Shown piece after piece: positions 44,289-56,469 of a stretch of 64,000 nucleotides of DNA. This DNA is from Anthoceros angustus. Its lineage: Eukaryota > Streptophyta > Anthocerotopsida > Anthocerotales > Anthocerotaceae. Positions within the stretch are counted from its first letter, which is position 1; the number at the start of each line of letters is the position of its first letter. The position numbers and the translations under genes are program-made. The notes beneath the pieces were generated by a model, which was not told where the DNA came from, did no database searches, and saw only the letters and a program-made list of their open reading frames with translations. The DNA lies in contig MU008163.1 in NCBI GenBank assembly GCA_010909165.1, forward strand, positions 124,001 to 188,000, in the 5' to 3' direction.

Positions 44289-44742
44289 CCATATGAATAT
44301 GTATATACCTCATGCCACGGCAACCGGTCACGCCAGGACCCAACAAGGGCAACCGGTCACGCCAAACCCAACAAGGGTTACCACGTATGCCATCGGCAAT
44401 CCGGGTCACGCCAGACCCAACAAGGGCAACCCGGGTCACCCCAAACCCAACAAGGGTTACCACGTCCAGACATAGGGTGTAAAAGTGTTAAACATGTTTA
44501 ACAGTCCGACACACAAATATGTATATACCTCTGTATGCCACCGGCAACCCGGGTCACGCCAGACCCAACAAGGGCAACCCGGGTCACGCCAAACCCAACA
44601 AGGGTTACCACGTATGCCATCGGCAATCCGGGTCACGCCAGACCCAACAAGGGCAACCCGGGTCACCCCAAACCCAACAAGGGTTACCACGTCCAGACAT
44701 AGGGTGTAAAAGTGTTAAACATGTTTAACAGTCCGACACACA
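44289..44742. repeat. Higher-order tandem array, two ~227-bp units
   Basis: Each unit (44,289-44,513 and 44,514-44,742) starts ATATGTATATACCTC. It contains four subunits built on GGTCACGCCAGACCCAACAA with GGG after it, then ACCACGTCCAGACATAGGGTG, and ends with a perfect 16-bp palindrome GTTAAACATGTTTAAC (44,487-44,502 and 44,714-44,729) and CAGTCCGACACAC. ORFs in all frames simply follow the repeat. The stretch 43,611-44,288 before it holds no gene. Confidence 0.8.
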
Positions 44743-44973
44743 AAATGCTAGCAAGACGGATTGAGACCGGGATCTCCTAGGTGTAGAGGGCTGATCCGAC
44801 ACCGAACCAAAGCGTTTGCGATAACTACAAGCAAGACAAGTGTAATAATATACAAACCTTAATTGTATATGCTTTTTTATCAATGAGTATGTCTTGTGAA
44901 CGACATGGTGCTGCAAGAATGTATTTTTTACAATCGATGTGCAGTGGTGACAGGTTTGATCTGGTTCACTTGT

Positions 44974-47668
44974 CCTCAAAATTGACCATATCAAGGTTTA
45001 TGTCTAACACAAACACTAACTTAAGATGTCTTCCAATGTACTCTACGCATTCTCCTTGCTTCCTCCTACGTTCCAAGTTACCTTCTTCTTCTTCTTCTTT
45101 GGAGGAGAGAAGAAGGATTTAAGGCTGGCCTTGTTGCTTGGGCCTCCTGCTGGTTGGAAAGCTTGTAGTGGTGGGCGCTCACTGTGACCAGTAGTTTCCT
45201 CCATTTGTGCTATCTGCTCCTTGACAGCTAGTAACGTTTTCTGAACAAGCATGTCAGCCTGGAATACAATGCCATCATTCATGTACACACAATCCCACAA
45301 CTCCTTGCACCCTTTCTCCACACTTGCCATCTTCTTTTCCTTCAATTCTTGAGCGGGACTTGCAAGATTAAACCCTCGGTGGTACACTTGGTGTGCAGTA
45401 CTCATCCAATGAAGCTCGCAAGGTTGACATTTCACCACCCTCTGTACACTGAAGACAACTTAATCGCAATGTTGTGTCCACTTCCTCCCCCACCTTGCCA
45501 TTGGTAGCAAACTTGCAAGGACCATGTATGGGCAAAGACTCCAAGTATCTGCTGGACTTTCACGACATGCTTGCATAAAAATGTTTGTTGTCCTTGTGGA
45601 CAGATGCAAGTTGCCCACATAGACATTGGATTGTCAATCACATAAGTTGCCTCTGAAGGATCTGATGTGGACAAACACTTAGCCATGCTATATGGCTCCG
45701 TTGGGAGGGACACCATGTCCTCTGAGATATTATTTACAATGATCGCATATCGTACACTGTTCTCGGTATTGACCACGTACCCTCCCTCCTTACAATGGTT
45801 TTGGTACCAAAAGTGAGTAGCCACCACGAAACATAATTGATGAAGCAACCAATCAACTCAGCGACCATGAATCCCCACTTTTGAGTAAGCTAACCTTTCC
45901 TTCAAGAATCTATGCCACGCTTCAATGGAGGAAACGCAGTCTTGTTCGGCATGAGGTATTGTGCGAGCGGCCTTCAAGAACATATCTGGAAGGACAGAAA
46001 GGGCATGAGAATAATTGTTGAAGTGTGCCGTAACCACACTAGTACCTGATCAAGCGACACACCAGTGAGAAACCTTTGAATCTAGAAGTCATGGTAAGTT
46101 GGAAAAAGCGTTTACATACGGAAACCTTGTCAACTCATATCAAAACTGCACAAAAAGCATACCATTCTGTTCATCTCGTTGAGAGCTACAAAATAGTATA
46201 TAGTATGACAAGACTAATAAGGACTGGAGAAAGGAATAAGGCATGAAAGCCATGTTATATCAAATAATGCCATAGTAGGAAAACGTTTGAAGTCAGTATC
46301 TTGTGCAAACCTTTGAATTCAACAAAAGGCATCGTTAGAATTGTCTTAGCAAGACAAACAGTTTGGTGTATGACTTGTTAATCCAAACTCTTGGAGGAAG
46401 TTGAGCTATGAAGACAAGCGCTTGAAGACACAATGATCCATGTGAAGCAAAAGGACATCAAGCAATTGCACAAACCAAAACCAAACAAACCTGACTGCCA
46501 AGATCGATGAATCTGCCTTTGGTTGATTGGTTTGTGACAATTGGCTCGGACCCTTTGTCCATACTCTTGCAAAATTGGTTGGTGCTCCACTATAGCTATT
46601 CATTCCGCCAACGAAATCTTGCACACGTTCCCAAGGAATGTGTGCAACTCGGGCCTCCTTCACATGTCTAGGAGCTGAAGAATTCTTGTACAATAATTTG
46701 TACAATCTAAAACGTCCGTGGGCGCTTCAATGGAAAGGACAATCCTTGGCAAGTCAACTTCCACCATCTCGCTTAACCTCACGCTCATTTAGCGGCTAAA
46801 GCTTCGAGCCGCCATCAGATAATCCACACTCATTTGGCACATTGCGAGCTAACGAAATTAGGTTTCCACCATTCTAGTTAGATTAGATTCAAAAGACAAA
46901 ATGCCGCTCAAACGAGCCCATGTCTAATGGAGCGGTGGCGTGAATTGGTGGACCATATAGGCGATCTCGTCATGGATGTTAATGGCAATGAGAGACATGC
47001 ACCATGAAGTATACCAATGTCGGTAGACTCGGCCACGATTTCTGACCTGAGGGTTTAGAGACTCTTGGCAGAGTTTACCATCACCGCTGGAGTATCGATG
47101 AGCGACCCGGGATGCTTGGAGAGAGGCGGCGCCGCTCATCGCTGAGCTCGCCATGCCATGAGGGTGTGTCGGGACAAGTGAGTCTCGGGGCCAGGTTTTA
47201 AGGTTTTGTATTCTTTCACCGACACTACAAGGAGGGGCTACTTTTACAAATGGGTCTAAGTTTAGTTAGAGGAAACTACAACACTCTTATTGTAAAGTCG
47301 TTGTACCCAGAGACGTCTCAAACTTAGATGTTGTAATTCCTTTTGCAATTGGGATGTTGTAAATGGTTTTGTAAAAAGCATTGTAAATAGGTGACATGGC
47401 AAGGTTGTTGACTAGGCGCCACATGGCAATTGGCACCACGTCATCACATGGTGATAATGCAAATGCATCATAAAGTTTTCATAGATATGGACCTTGCAAC
47501 AAAAAATGATCAAGCTCAACAAAAATGATAGGTACCACCTATGAGCACATGAGATACCATCTAAATTAAACATCAGGTTTATAATTTCAATAAGGATGTT
47601 GTGTTTCTATCGTTGTTAAACTTAGTGAACCAATGGCTGTCCACTTATCCTCAACTCCATGATATCAC
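44974..47668 (-). mobile_element. MULE deletion derivative (SWIM end plus N-terminal end)
   Basis: The minus strand keeps the C-terminal part of a Mutator-like transposase: a SWIM zinc finger CICPQGQQTFLCKH at about 45,590, then a basic tail PPKKKKKKVTWN near 45,080, and the 5' part (VAHIPWERVQDFVGGMNSYS, 46,650). The catalytic exons are absent. Compared with the longer neighbour, exactly the interval between two internal ~430-bp repeats is missing. Many extra 1-5 nt deletions break frames. It would be non-autonomous. Confidence 0.75.
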
Positions 47669-50600
47669 TCAAAATTGACCATATCAAGGTTTATGTCTAA
47701 CACAAACACTAACTTAAGATGTCTTCCAATGTACTCGCATTCTCCTTGCTTCCTCCTACGTTCCAAGTTACCTTCTTCTTCTTCTTCTTTGGAGAGAAGA
47801 AGGATTTAAAAGCCTTGTTGCTTGGGCCTCTGCGGTTGGAAAGCTTGTAGTGGTGGCGCTCACGTGACCGAGTTTCCTCCATTTGTGCTATCCGCTCCTT
47901 GACTAGTAACGTTTTCGAACAAGCATGTCGACTGGAATACAATGCCATCATTCATGTACACACAATCCCACAACTCCTTGCACCCTTCCTCCACACTTGC
48001 CATCTTCTTTTCCTTCAATTCTTGAAAGCGGGACTTGCAAGATTAAACCCTCGGTGGTACACTTGGTGTGCAGTACTCATCCAATGAAGCTCGCAAGGTT
48101 GACATTTCACCACCCTCTGTACACTGAAGACAACTTAATCGCAATGTTGTGTCCACTTCCTCCCCCACCTTGCCATTGGTAGCTGCAAACTTGCGACCAA
48201 GGACTGATGTATGGGCAAAGACTCCAAGTATCTGCTGGACTTTCACGACATGCTTGCATAAAAATGTTTGTTGTCCTTGTGGACAGATGCAAGTTGCCCA
48301 CATAGACATTGGATTGTCAATCACATAAGTTGCCTCTGAAGGATCTGATGTGGACAAACACTTAGCCATGCTATATGGCTCCGTTGGGAGGGACACCATG
48401 TCCTCTGAGATATTATTTACAACAGCGACTGCATATCTGTGCAACTGTTCCTGCTTGGTATTGACCACGTACCCTCCCTCCTTACAATGGTTTTGGTACC
48501 AAAAGTGAGTAGCCACCACGAAACATAATTGATGAAGCAACCAATCAACTCAGCGACCATGAATCCCCACTTTTGAGTAAGCTAACCTTTCCTTCAAGAA
48601 TCTATGCCACGCTTCAATGGAGGAAACCTTGATCTTGTTCGGCATGAGGTATTGTGCGGCGGCCTTCAAGAACATATCTGGAAGGAGAAAGGGCATGAGA
48701 ATAATTGTTGAAGTGTCTGTAACCACACTAGTACACGATCAAGCGACACACGGTGAAACCTTTGAATCTAGAAGTCATGGTAAGTTGGAAAAGCGTTTAC
48801 ATCGAAACCTTGTCAACTCATATCAAAAGCACAAAAAGCATACCATTACATTCATCTCGTTGAGAGCTACAAAATAGTATATAGTATGACAAGACTAATA
48901 AGGACTGGAGAAAGGAATAAGGCATGAAAGCCATGTTATATCAAATAATGCCATAGTAGGAAAAGCGTTTGAAGTCGATTATCTTGTGCAAACCTTTTGA
49001 ATTCAACAAAAGGCATCGTTAGAATTGTCTTAGCAAGACAAACAGTTTGGTGTATGACTTGTTAATCCAAACTCTGGAGGAAGTTGAGCTATGAAGACAA
49101 GCGCTTGAAGACACAATGATCCATGTGAAGCAAAAGGACATCAAGCAATTGCACAAACTTGGACTCTTAAAGTACATGACCGAACACACTCACCTAGTTG
49201 GCCTTCCCAAGTATGTTGCATGTACTCCATGAATTGTGTTCGGCTCCATTTGTTGTAAAATTCTAGAGAAGCTCCTTTCCTAAAGCCAGAGTCCTTATTT
49301 GTCCCCCTTGAACGCATACATCGGCCTAACTCAACCACATAGCTTGTTTGCGTACATTCTTAACCTTCTTCAACAATTTCTAGGCATGGCGAGCGTACAA
49401 GCACAAGAAGATCGGCACATCCGTGACCGGACTCCCTTAAAGCACCTATCTCTGCACAATCATCAACCAAGAATGCGGATGGCGCCAACTGAGTGATTGA
49501 AGAACTCTCACGTAAAAGTAAGCCATGGAACTAAAGCTCTTGTGGTCGCTTCGTGAGAGCCCATGCAACGGTATTCCATTCTCGATCGAACACCATGACA
49601 GTAAATAGCTGGTACTTATATTTGTTTACTCCAAAAGTGGAGTCCATAGCAAGTAAACTGTTGTGTCCATGCTGCACACAAATCTCCAACATGAAGGATG
49701 TTTGCAAGCCTAGGCAAAAAGGCTCTCCCTCCATAGACCTATGAAACACATACCCCGCATGTAATTGCATCCACATCCCTACACTAAGGTTATCGTCCTC
49801 ATGATTCCTCCACTCATTCTTCTCCACCTCCCTAATTATATTGTAGACATCATCCCGTGTGAGGAAGTCAACCCTTACCTTCACATAGGGGGCCTCATTG
49901 ATTGATAAACAGAGGGACAACATTTAGCTACTGAGAAAGTTGATGGCGTCGCAAAATCTCAAGACACGTGACAATGTAAACAATGTCTCACCCAAGCTTC
50001 TTCTCCGACAAATGTGGCTCTAATATCTCGAACTATGCATGTAAGATGGACCATGACAAACTAGACCCACGACATCAATATGTCTACTCTCATAGAGCAA
50101 AATCGAGCAACGGATGGCCACAAATGCCTTTTCACGTAAAACTAGCCACCCATGTTTGATGCTCTCTCCATCTACTCGCCTTTTGTTAGGGAGAGGAGGA
50201 TCTTTGAACAACAGCTTGCATGGTAGAATGGTAATCCTCGGCCACACCGTACTGATCAAGCGACACACGGTGAGAAACCTTTGAATCTAGAAGTCATGGT
50301 AAGTTGGAAAAAGCGTTTACATACGGAAACCTTGTCAACTCATATCAAAACTGCACAAAAAGCATACCATTCTGTTCATCTCGTTGAGAGCTACAAAATA
50401 GTATATAGTATGACAAGACTAATAAGGACTGGAGAAAGGAATAAGGCATGAAAGCCATGTTATATCAAATAATGCCATAGTAGGAAAACGTTTGAAGTCA
50501 GTATCTTGTGCAAACCTTTTCAGAATTCAACAAAAAAGGCATCGTTAGAATTGTCTTAGCAAGACAAACAGTTTGGTGTATGACTTGTTAATCCAAACTA

Positions 50601-51950
50601 CTGGAGGAAGTTCTGAGCTATGAAAGACAAGCGCTTGAAGACACAATGATCCATGTGAAGCAAAAAGGACATCAAGCAATTGCACAAACCAAAACCAAAC
50701 AAACCTGACTGCCAAGATCGATGAATCTGCCTTTGGTTGATTGGTTTGTGACAATTGGCTCGGACCCTTTGTCCATACTCTTGCAAAATTGGTTGGTGCT
50801 CCACTATAGCTATTCATTCCGCCAACGAAATCTTGCACACGTTCCCAAGGAATGTGTGCAACTCGGGCCTCCTTCACATGTCTAGGAGCTGAAGAATTCT
50901 TGTACAATAATTTGTACAATCTCGAAACAGTCCGGGCTGTGGCGCTTCAATGGAAAAGGGACAATCCCTTGGCAAGTCAACTTCCACCATCTCGCTTAAC
51001 CTCACGCTCATTTAGCGGCTAAAGCTTGCTGCTGAACTGCCGCCATCACTGATAATCCACACTCATTTGGCACATTGCGAGCTAACGAAATTAGGTTTCC
51101 ACCATTCTAGTTAGATTAGATTCAAAAGACAAAAATGCCGCTCAAACGAGCCCATGTCTAATGGAGCCGGTGGCCGGTGAATTGGTGGACCATATAGACG
51201 ATCTCTACGTCATGGATGTTAATGGCAATGTGAGAGACATGCACCATGAAGTATACACCTGTCGTGACCGGCCACGATTTCTGACCCGTGAGGGTTTAGA
51301 GACTCTTGGCAGCAGTTTACCATCACTGCTGGAGTATGCGATGAACGACATTCGGGATGCTTGGAGAGGAGGCGAGCGCCGCTCATCGCCTGAGCTCGCA
51401 ACTGGCGCTTTTTACATGAGTGGGGTGTGTCAGGACAAGTGAGTCTCGGGACGGTTTTAAGGTTTGTATTCTTTCACCGACACTACAAGGAGGGGCTACT
51501 TTTTACAAATGGGTCTAAGTTTAGTTAGAGGAAACTACAACACTCTTATTGTAAAGTGCGTTGTACCCACACCGAGACGTCTCAAACTTAGATGTTGTAA
51601 TTCCTTTTGCAATTGGGATGTTGTAAATGGTTTTGTAAAAAGCATTGTAAATAGGTGACATGGCAAGGGTTGCTGACTAGGCGCCACATGGCAATTGGCA
51701 CCACGTCATCACATGGTGATAATGCAAATGCATCATAAAGTTTTCATAGATATGGACCTTGCAACAAAAAAAATGATCAAGCTCCAACAAAAATGATAGG
51801 TACCACCTATGAACGCACATGAGATACCATCTAAATTAAACATCAGGTTTATAATTTCAATAAGGATGTTGTGTTTCCTATCGTTGTTAAACTTAGTGAA
51901 CCAATGGCTGTCCACTTATCCTCAACTCCATGATATCACTCAAAATTGAT
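47667..51950 (-). mobile_element. Mutator-like element (MULE) with transposase and SWIM domain
   Basis: Minus-strand transposase pieces in order: N-terminal VAHIPWERVQDFVGGMNSYS (50,865), a linker (50,268-50,020), the catalytic region 49,923-49,370 with LLAMDSTFGVNKYKYQLF (first Asp) and FLVDDCAEIGALR (second Asp), a Trp-rich part (49,338-49,141), the SWIM finger CICPQGQQTFLCKH (48,290) and a basic C-terminus (47,800). A ~430-bp sequence beginning GATCAAGCGACACACGGTGA occurs twice inside (48,736 and 50,251), splitting the gene. Inverted ends were not found; the element is bounded by CACTCAAAATTGA at 47,666 and 51,938. Frame breaks suggest it is inactive or badly assembled. Confidence 0.75.
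51161..51442 (+). CDS. Hypothetical 93-aa ORF divergent to the MULE transposase
   Basis: An open frame in the opposite direction to the transposase, starting MEPVAGELVDHIDDLYVMDV and rich in Asp/Glu/Arg. The matching region of the deletion derivative (46,920-47,180) carries at least eight small deletions that destroy it. No domain recognised. It may be a second element-encoded protein, a captured gene piece or a chance ORF. Confidence 0.3.
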   Translation: MEPVAGELVDHIDDLYVMDVNGNVRDMHHEVYTCRDRPRFLTREGLETLGSSLPSLLEYAMNDIRDAWRGGERRSSPELATGAFYMSGVCQDK

Positions 51951-52236
51951 GACTATTCATTAACTTTGATTAAGTATGAAAGAGTGTTTCAGTTGTTGCT
52001 TAACACTTCACCTAATAACTCCTAACAGACACAACTATCATCTCTACGACCTAAGTATTATATAAAATACTTAATATTTATAATGAAATAAAAAATATAT
52101 TTTCAAGTGGACCAATCACATACTTTTAAAAAGTAAGCGTATGAAAGGGAATTCTCTATACATAGGACCCTACGAATCAGGGTTTCACACATGGCTTGTG
52201 AATTAGGCTTGTGAATTAGGTTTTGAGAACTACATG

Positions 52237-55200
52237 TTAACCCTCGAACAAGAAATTCGAGGCAACCCTATGCCTATCAAATTCGATCGTTGCAGTTTCC
52301 AGCTCTGCCTGTCGTGTAATGTTGAGGAATACTTCGTCAAGAGTAGTTAAGCCGAGCTGAATGTCCGTGACTCCTAGTTCTTGTTCGCGTTCATGCAGAC
52401 CTAAGAAGAACTCCTGCATCAAGGGCCAGTCCGTCAGTTTGCAGTGCTTATAATCTTAGCTTGTGATGACTTAAATGTGACAGACGAACCGCTAGTTTGG
52501 TTTCGAACTTGTGAGGAACGATGAACGAGATGTAGGATTTACTCTCCTCCGATGGAACCACACCCAATCCCTGCACGTTGTTCAGCACCATCATCAGAAC
52601 AGTTCCTTCTCATGTTCACATCAGAACCAGAGATCGTACTGTTCACGGTCATCAGCCAAGACACTCACATCCAAAAAGTACTTCCGAACGTTGATTCTCC
52701 TCCTCTCATCTTCCTCTGGACTGAGGGCTTCCCGACTTGCCTTCCGCACACTGACGTTCACCACATACCCGGAACCGAATCTTGACTTCAGGTGTATTGA
52801 GGTTCCAATGCACCTCAACCGTCCTTTTGCCATAATAGCAATCCTGTCACTAAGGATATCTGCTTCCTCCATCGAGTGAGTTGTCAAGACAATGGCACGA
52901 CCCTTTTTGGCAACTTCGATAATGTCCCACACATATCTTCTAGTGATGGGATCCATTCCTGTGGTCTGCAAGTTGGAGGCATGGCAAACAAACATGAAGA
53001 AGCCTTGACAGGCAAAGACAGCGCCTGGCAACCGGCTCAAGCACAAGACGGGTGGGGCTGCGTTACCGGTTCATCCAGGAAAACAATCTTCGGATCTCCA
53101 ATGAGTGCGATTGCAACACTAAGGCGTCGTTTCATGCCCCCACTAAAACTGCTCGATCTGACGTTGGCTACAGCCGATAGCTTTAATTGTGCTAACAACT
53201 CATCTGCAACCTGTTTCATCATACAAGAAAATGTCTCAGCCCACACCAGGTCGAAGACCACAACCCTTGACAAGCTCTAACCGAATTTGCCCAATCAATC
53301 AGTGAGTGCGTTCGTGAGTGGCATGTGGAAACAAAGCAACAGAACTCCACAATAATCGAAGAAAGCCCACTTGCCGATTTAATGTCCGAATGAGGAATTC
53401 CTTTAATATTCGCAAACAGATGCAAGTGCTCCTGGCCAGACAGTGACTCCCATAGAATGTCGAACTGTTGAAGCAAATCAAAGTCTCGTCACAATAATCT
53501 CCCCCAGTTTTCAGTAAAACTATGTTAAATAGCCCACCGGGGACATCATGTGGCAAGCGCTACCTGAGGACAAACGCCCATAAAGCTCCTTATTCGAGAA
53601 ATTCGAGCTGGATCCCGAATGGATTCACCGTAGATTAGACCTGAGGAGAGAACACTTTCATCACCGAGACTGGCATGGAACACAGATAACCTCTTCCCAA
53701 CGACAACAAGCCGCAACATGAACCCAATACGCACCATCTCCAGATGTAGTAGGGATAAGTCCTGTCAAACAGTTTATGGTCGTGGTCTTTCCAGCACCAT
53801 TCGGACCCAGCAGACAAAACAACCTATCTTTCTCGATATTGAACCATGTCCCCTATTGAGCCACAGATATGATGGGTAAGCACCCAGACGATCTGCATTT
53901 GCACGCACACATACTGAAATCCACTGATCATTCCTGTCATCGAATGGTAGCATCACGTTTTTCGCCACAGTAAATGGTAGCATGGCATTTACCTTCACTG
54001 CATGATATGCAGCAGTTCTCTTGCACTTGCAATGTCCTGATGTTGCAACTCCAGGGAAAGTCTTTGCCAGGCCCCGCGCTTGGACAGCAATATTTGGGTC
54101 ATCTGCTTGGGCAGGAGGCTGCTGCTGGACCAGCTCCTTTTCAGCTAGGACGTCCTCATCCTCAGGATGCTCAGAAGTCAGCACTGGAGGCAAGGAGCTA
54201 GTGCACGAGCAACATCCACCATCTGCATGCCTGCCACTTAGAGGTGGCACAATCGAGCTTCTACGACTGCTCCTTAATCTGATTTGAGCGGAGACTTGCA
54301 AGAAGGAATCCTCACGAACCTTCGCTGGCGTTTTTGGCTCTGCCTGTCCAATAAGATGGCCAAACGAAGTAGAAGAAGGACTTTCTGACACCGTTCACAT
54401 CCGGTAGTACATTGTCAAAGTATATAGCTAAAATGAACCAGACAAGGAACCATCCGAGAAGCCAGTCGTAGATAGCTCCCTGCATAAGATCAGCCATATG
54501 CATGTCAGCACGTAAACCATTTCAAATCGTGACTGAACGGAAAAGCGGATAAAAGAAGAGGTTTGATGACAGGACTCCGCACCATGGTTATTGCACAGCT
54601 TGTGTTTTGCTCGTAACAATCATTTCGGCGAGACCACCTAATACCTTTGTCTTGTTTGATTGCAGTAGCTTCCCCTAAGTGAGAGAGCCCTATGGCTAGT
54701 AGGTTTGGGGGAAATATTGACCAAACATTTTCGATGCTTTTTGGGGCAGAACCATATGGAAAGCCGAAAGCTGTCACAAGCTACAACACCACCAGTCACT
54801 TAGACGTCAGCTCTCGATGTGCAAAGGTTACTAATTTTGCATGATACATTCTTCTTGATTATAGAGATCTTGATCCTCCTGTCATACCTGTGTCACGAAC
54901 CCCACTATGAAGACAACGAAACCAGCAGTTGTGGCAGATGAAGCCTTACTGATGAGTGTTGAAATCATGAAAGAAAATCCCGTCTGCATATTAACTATAT
55001 TCAGTCACTTCAAAGCTTCATCGTAGCACAACCGAAAATCCCAAAAATGTAGGGAGTAAAGATTTCTGAAAGGTACTCAGACCAAACTTACCATATTCAC
55101 TTGGAACAGGAAAAAGAGGAAGAGCGACACTACGAAGTCGTTCTTGAGGAACAAATCAAACTGGAAAAACACGCCGAAAGAAACCAGAAGGAGCGAGGAA

Positions 55201-56469
55201 ACAATTGCCAAAATCACCTCCCATAATAACCACGTAAGCCAATAGGCAGAATCGATAAGGCCCATCAAAGACATTGCCTGCATTTGACGCCAAATTGAAC
55301 TCATCAATATCTGCTTCAGCTTGCCAGACAATTAAGCCCAAAGAAGAGGCAAAGTGCCAGTGCAATAACCTGGCGCAGCTTCAGCTCCCGCTCTGTGACA
55401 AGGTTGTTGATCTGTATCACAAATCCAAACATGGCTGCTGCTAGCAAGAACGTCGGACTTATTGTCCCTACCGTGGAAAAGGTGTCTATTGCTGGGTGGG
55501 CAAACTCTGTGAACCTCACGTCCCATCCCAAGTCGGGATCTGCAAATAAACAGCTGGAGTCAGAAATCAGCAGCACGAGCACCGAGCTCAACATTCAGGA
55601 ATTTTAAGAAAGCAAAGGACCAGCTACACACCATCGGCTATGAAACGAGCGATCTCTCTCTCAGCAGCAGCCTGCAGAGGCATCCGGAACTTGAAGAGTT
55701 GATCCTCAAAAATCCCCCCCTCCAGCTTAATTGTAGAGTTGGTTTGGATTCCATAAGCGATCACATCTGGTCCCCTGTCTTGGAAGTGCAAGGCTCCCGG
55801 ACATCGCATTGCGTTCCTCAGCAACCAGTAATCCACATCACTCGGCGCTGCAAACCCCATAACCTGCACGGAGATAAGCCGAGCTCAATACCACTGACAA
55901 AAACGAAACCATAACAAAAACGCACTTCATCCACGATCACTCCCAGACTGAAACAAACCATCACCACACTCCGAAAGAATCCATCACCAGCACCTCACAC
56001 TCAATTCAACACCCGTGCCGCAATCACAACCACGACGTACCTTACTCTCTGGAATCGGCCGACCAGGATTCCTCTCCCTGATATTCCTCACAATAGTCTG
56101 CACGCTGAGACTCCCATTACCGCTGTACAAGAAATCATAGCACGGCTTTCTAGCCTCACTCTTCATATAAAAACCAGATTCACAAGCCGGAATCGGAGTG
56201 ACAGCCTTGGCCTCCGGCTCGCTCACATTCTTGTGCTCCGTGGTGTTCCTAGTAGCAGCCTGGATTGCCCTGTCCACCGCGAAGATGAGGAAAACGAAGA
56301 AAAACGACGCTGCCAGCTGCAAGAAGGTGGCGCGCTTGTTGCGGAAGGACAGGATGGCATTTTTCTTCAACAAAGCCCCACATTGCTGCCAGAAGAGGTG
56401 CAGCCCCGTGGTCCTCCGGCCACTCCCCTGGCCGACCATTTCAGCCCCAGACCCCCGACCTTCTCCCAC
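52237..56469 (-). CDS. ABCA-subfamily half-size ABC transporter (plant ABCA2-12 type)
   Basis: Lipid-type ABC transporter with order TMD-NBD. Early minus-strand exons: 56,469-56,041 ([20 protein letters not shown] with the first membrane helix [11 protein letters not shown]), 55,863-55,632, 55,539-55,370 ([20 protein letters not shown]) and 55,277-55,092 ([20 protein letters not shown]). Further membrane exons lie at 54,990-54,320. The NBD has Walker [11 protein letters not shown] (53,795), the Q-loop region MGVCPQ then [20 protein letters not shown], signature [16 protein letters not shown] (53,130), Walker [22 protein letters not shown] and H-loop [17 protein letters not shown]. The C-terminus [20 protein letters not shown] ends at 52,237. 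All catalytic motifs are present; some exon ends need confirmation. Arabidopsis relatives move fatty acids or acyl-CoA at the ER. An Asp/Glu linker ([15 protein letters not shown]) joins TMD to NBD. Confidence 0.87.

Noticed and set aside
44289-44742. CRISPR-like array
   Set aside because: Subunits are contiguous without unique spacers and the genome is eukaryotic; it is an ordinary tandem satellite.
44755-44815. Reverse-strand tRNA-like or SINE head (GAGACCGGGATCTCC region)
   Set aside because: The B-box match is weak and no A box lies at proper distance.
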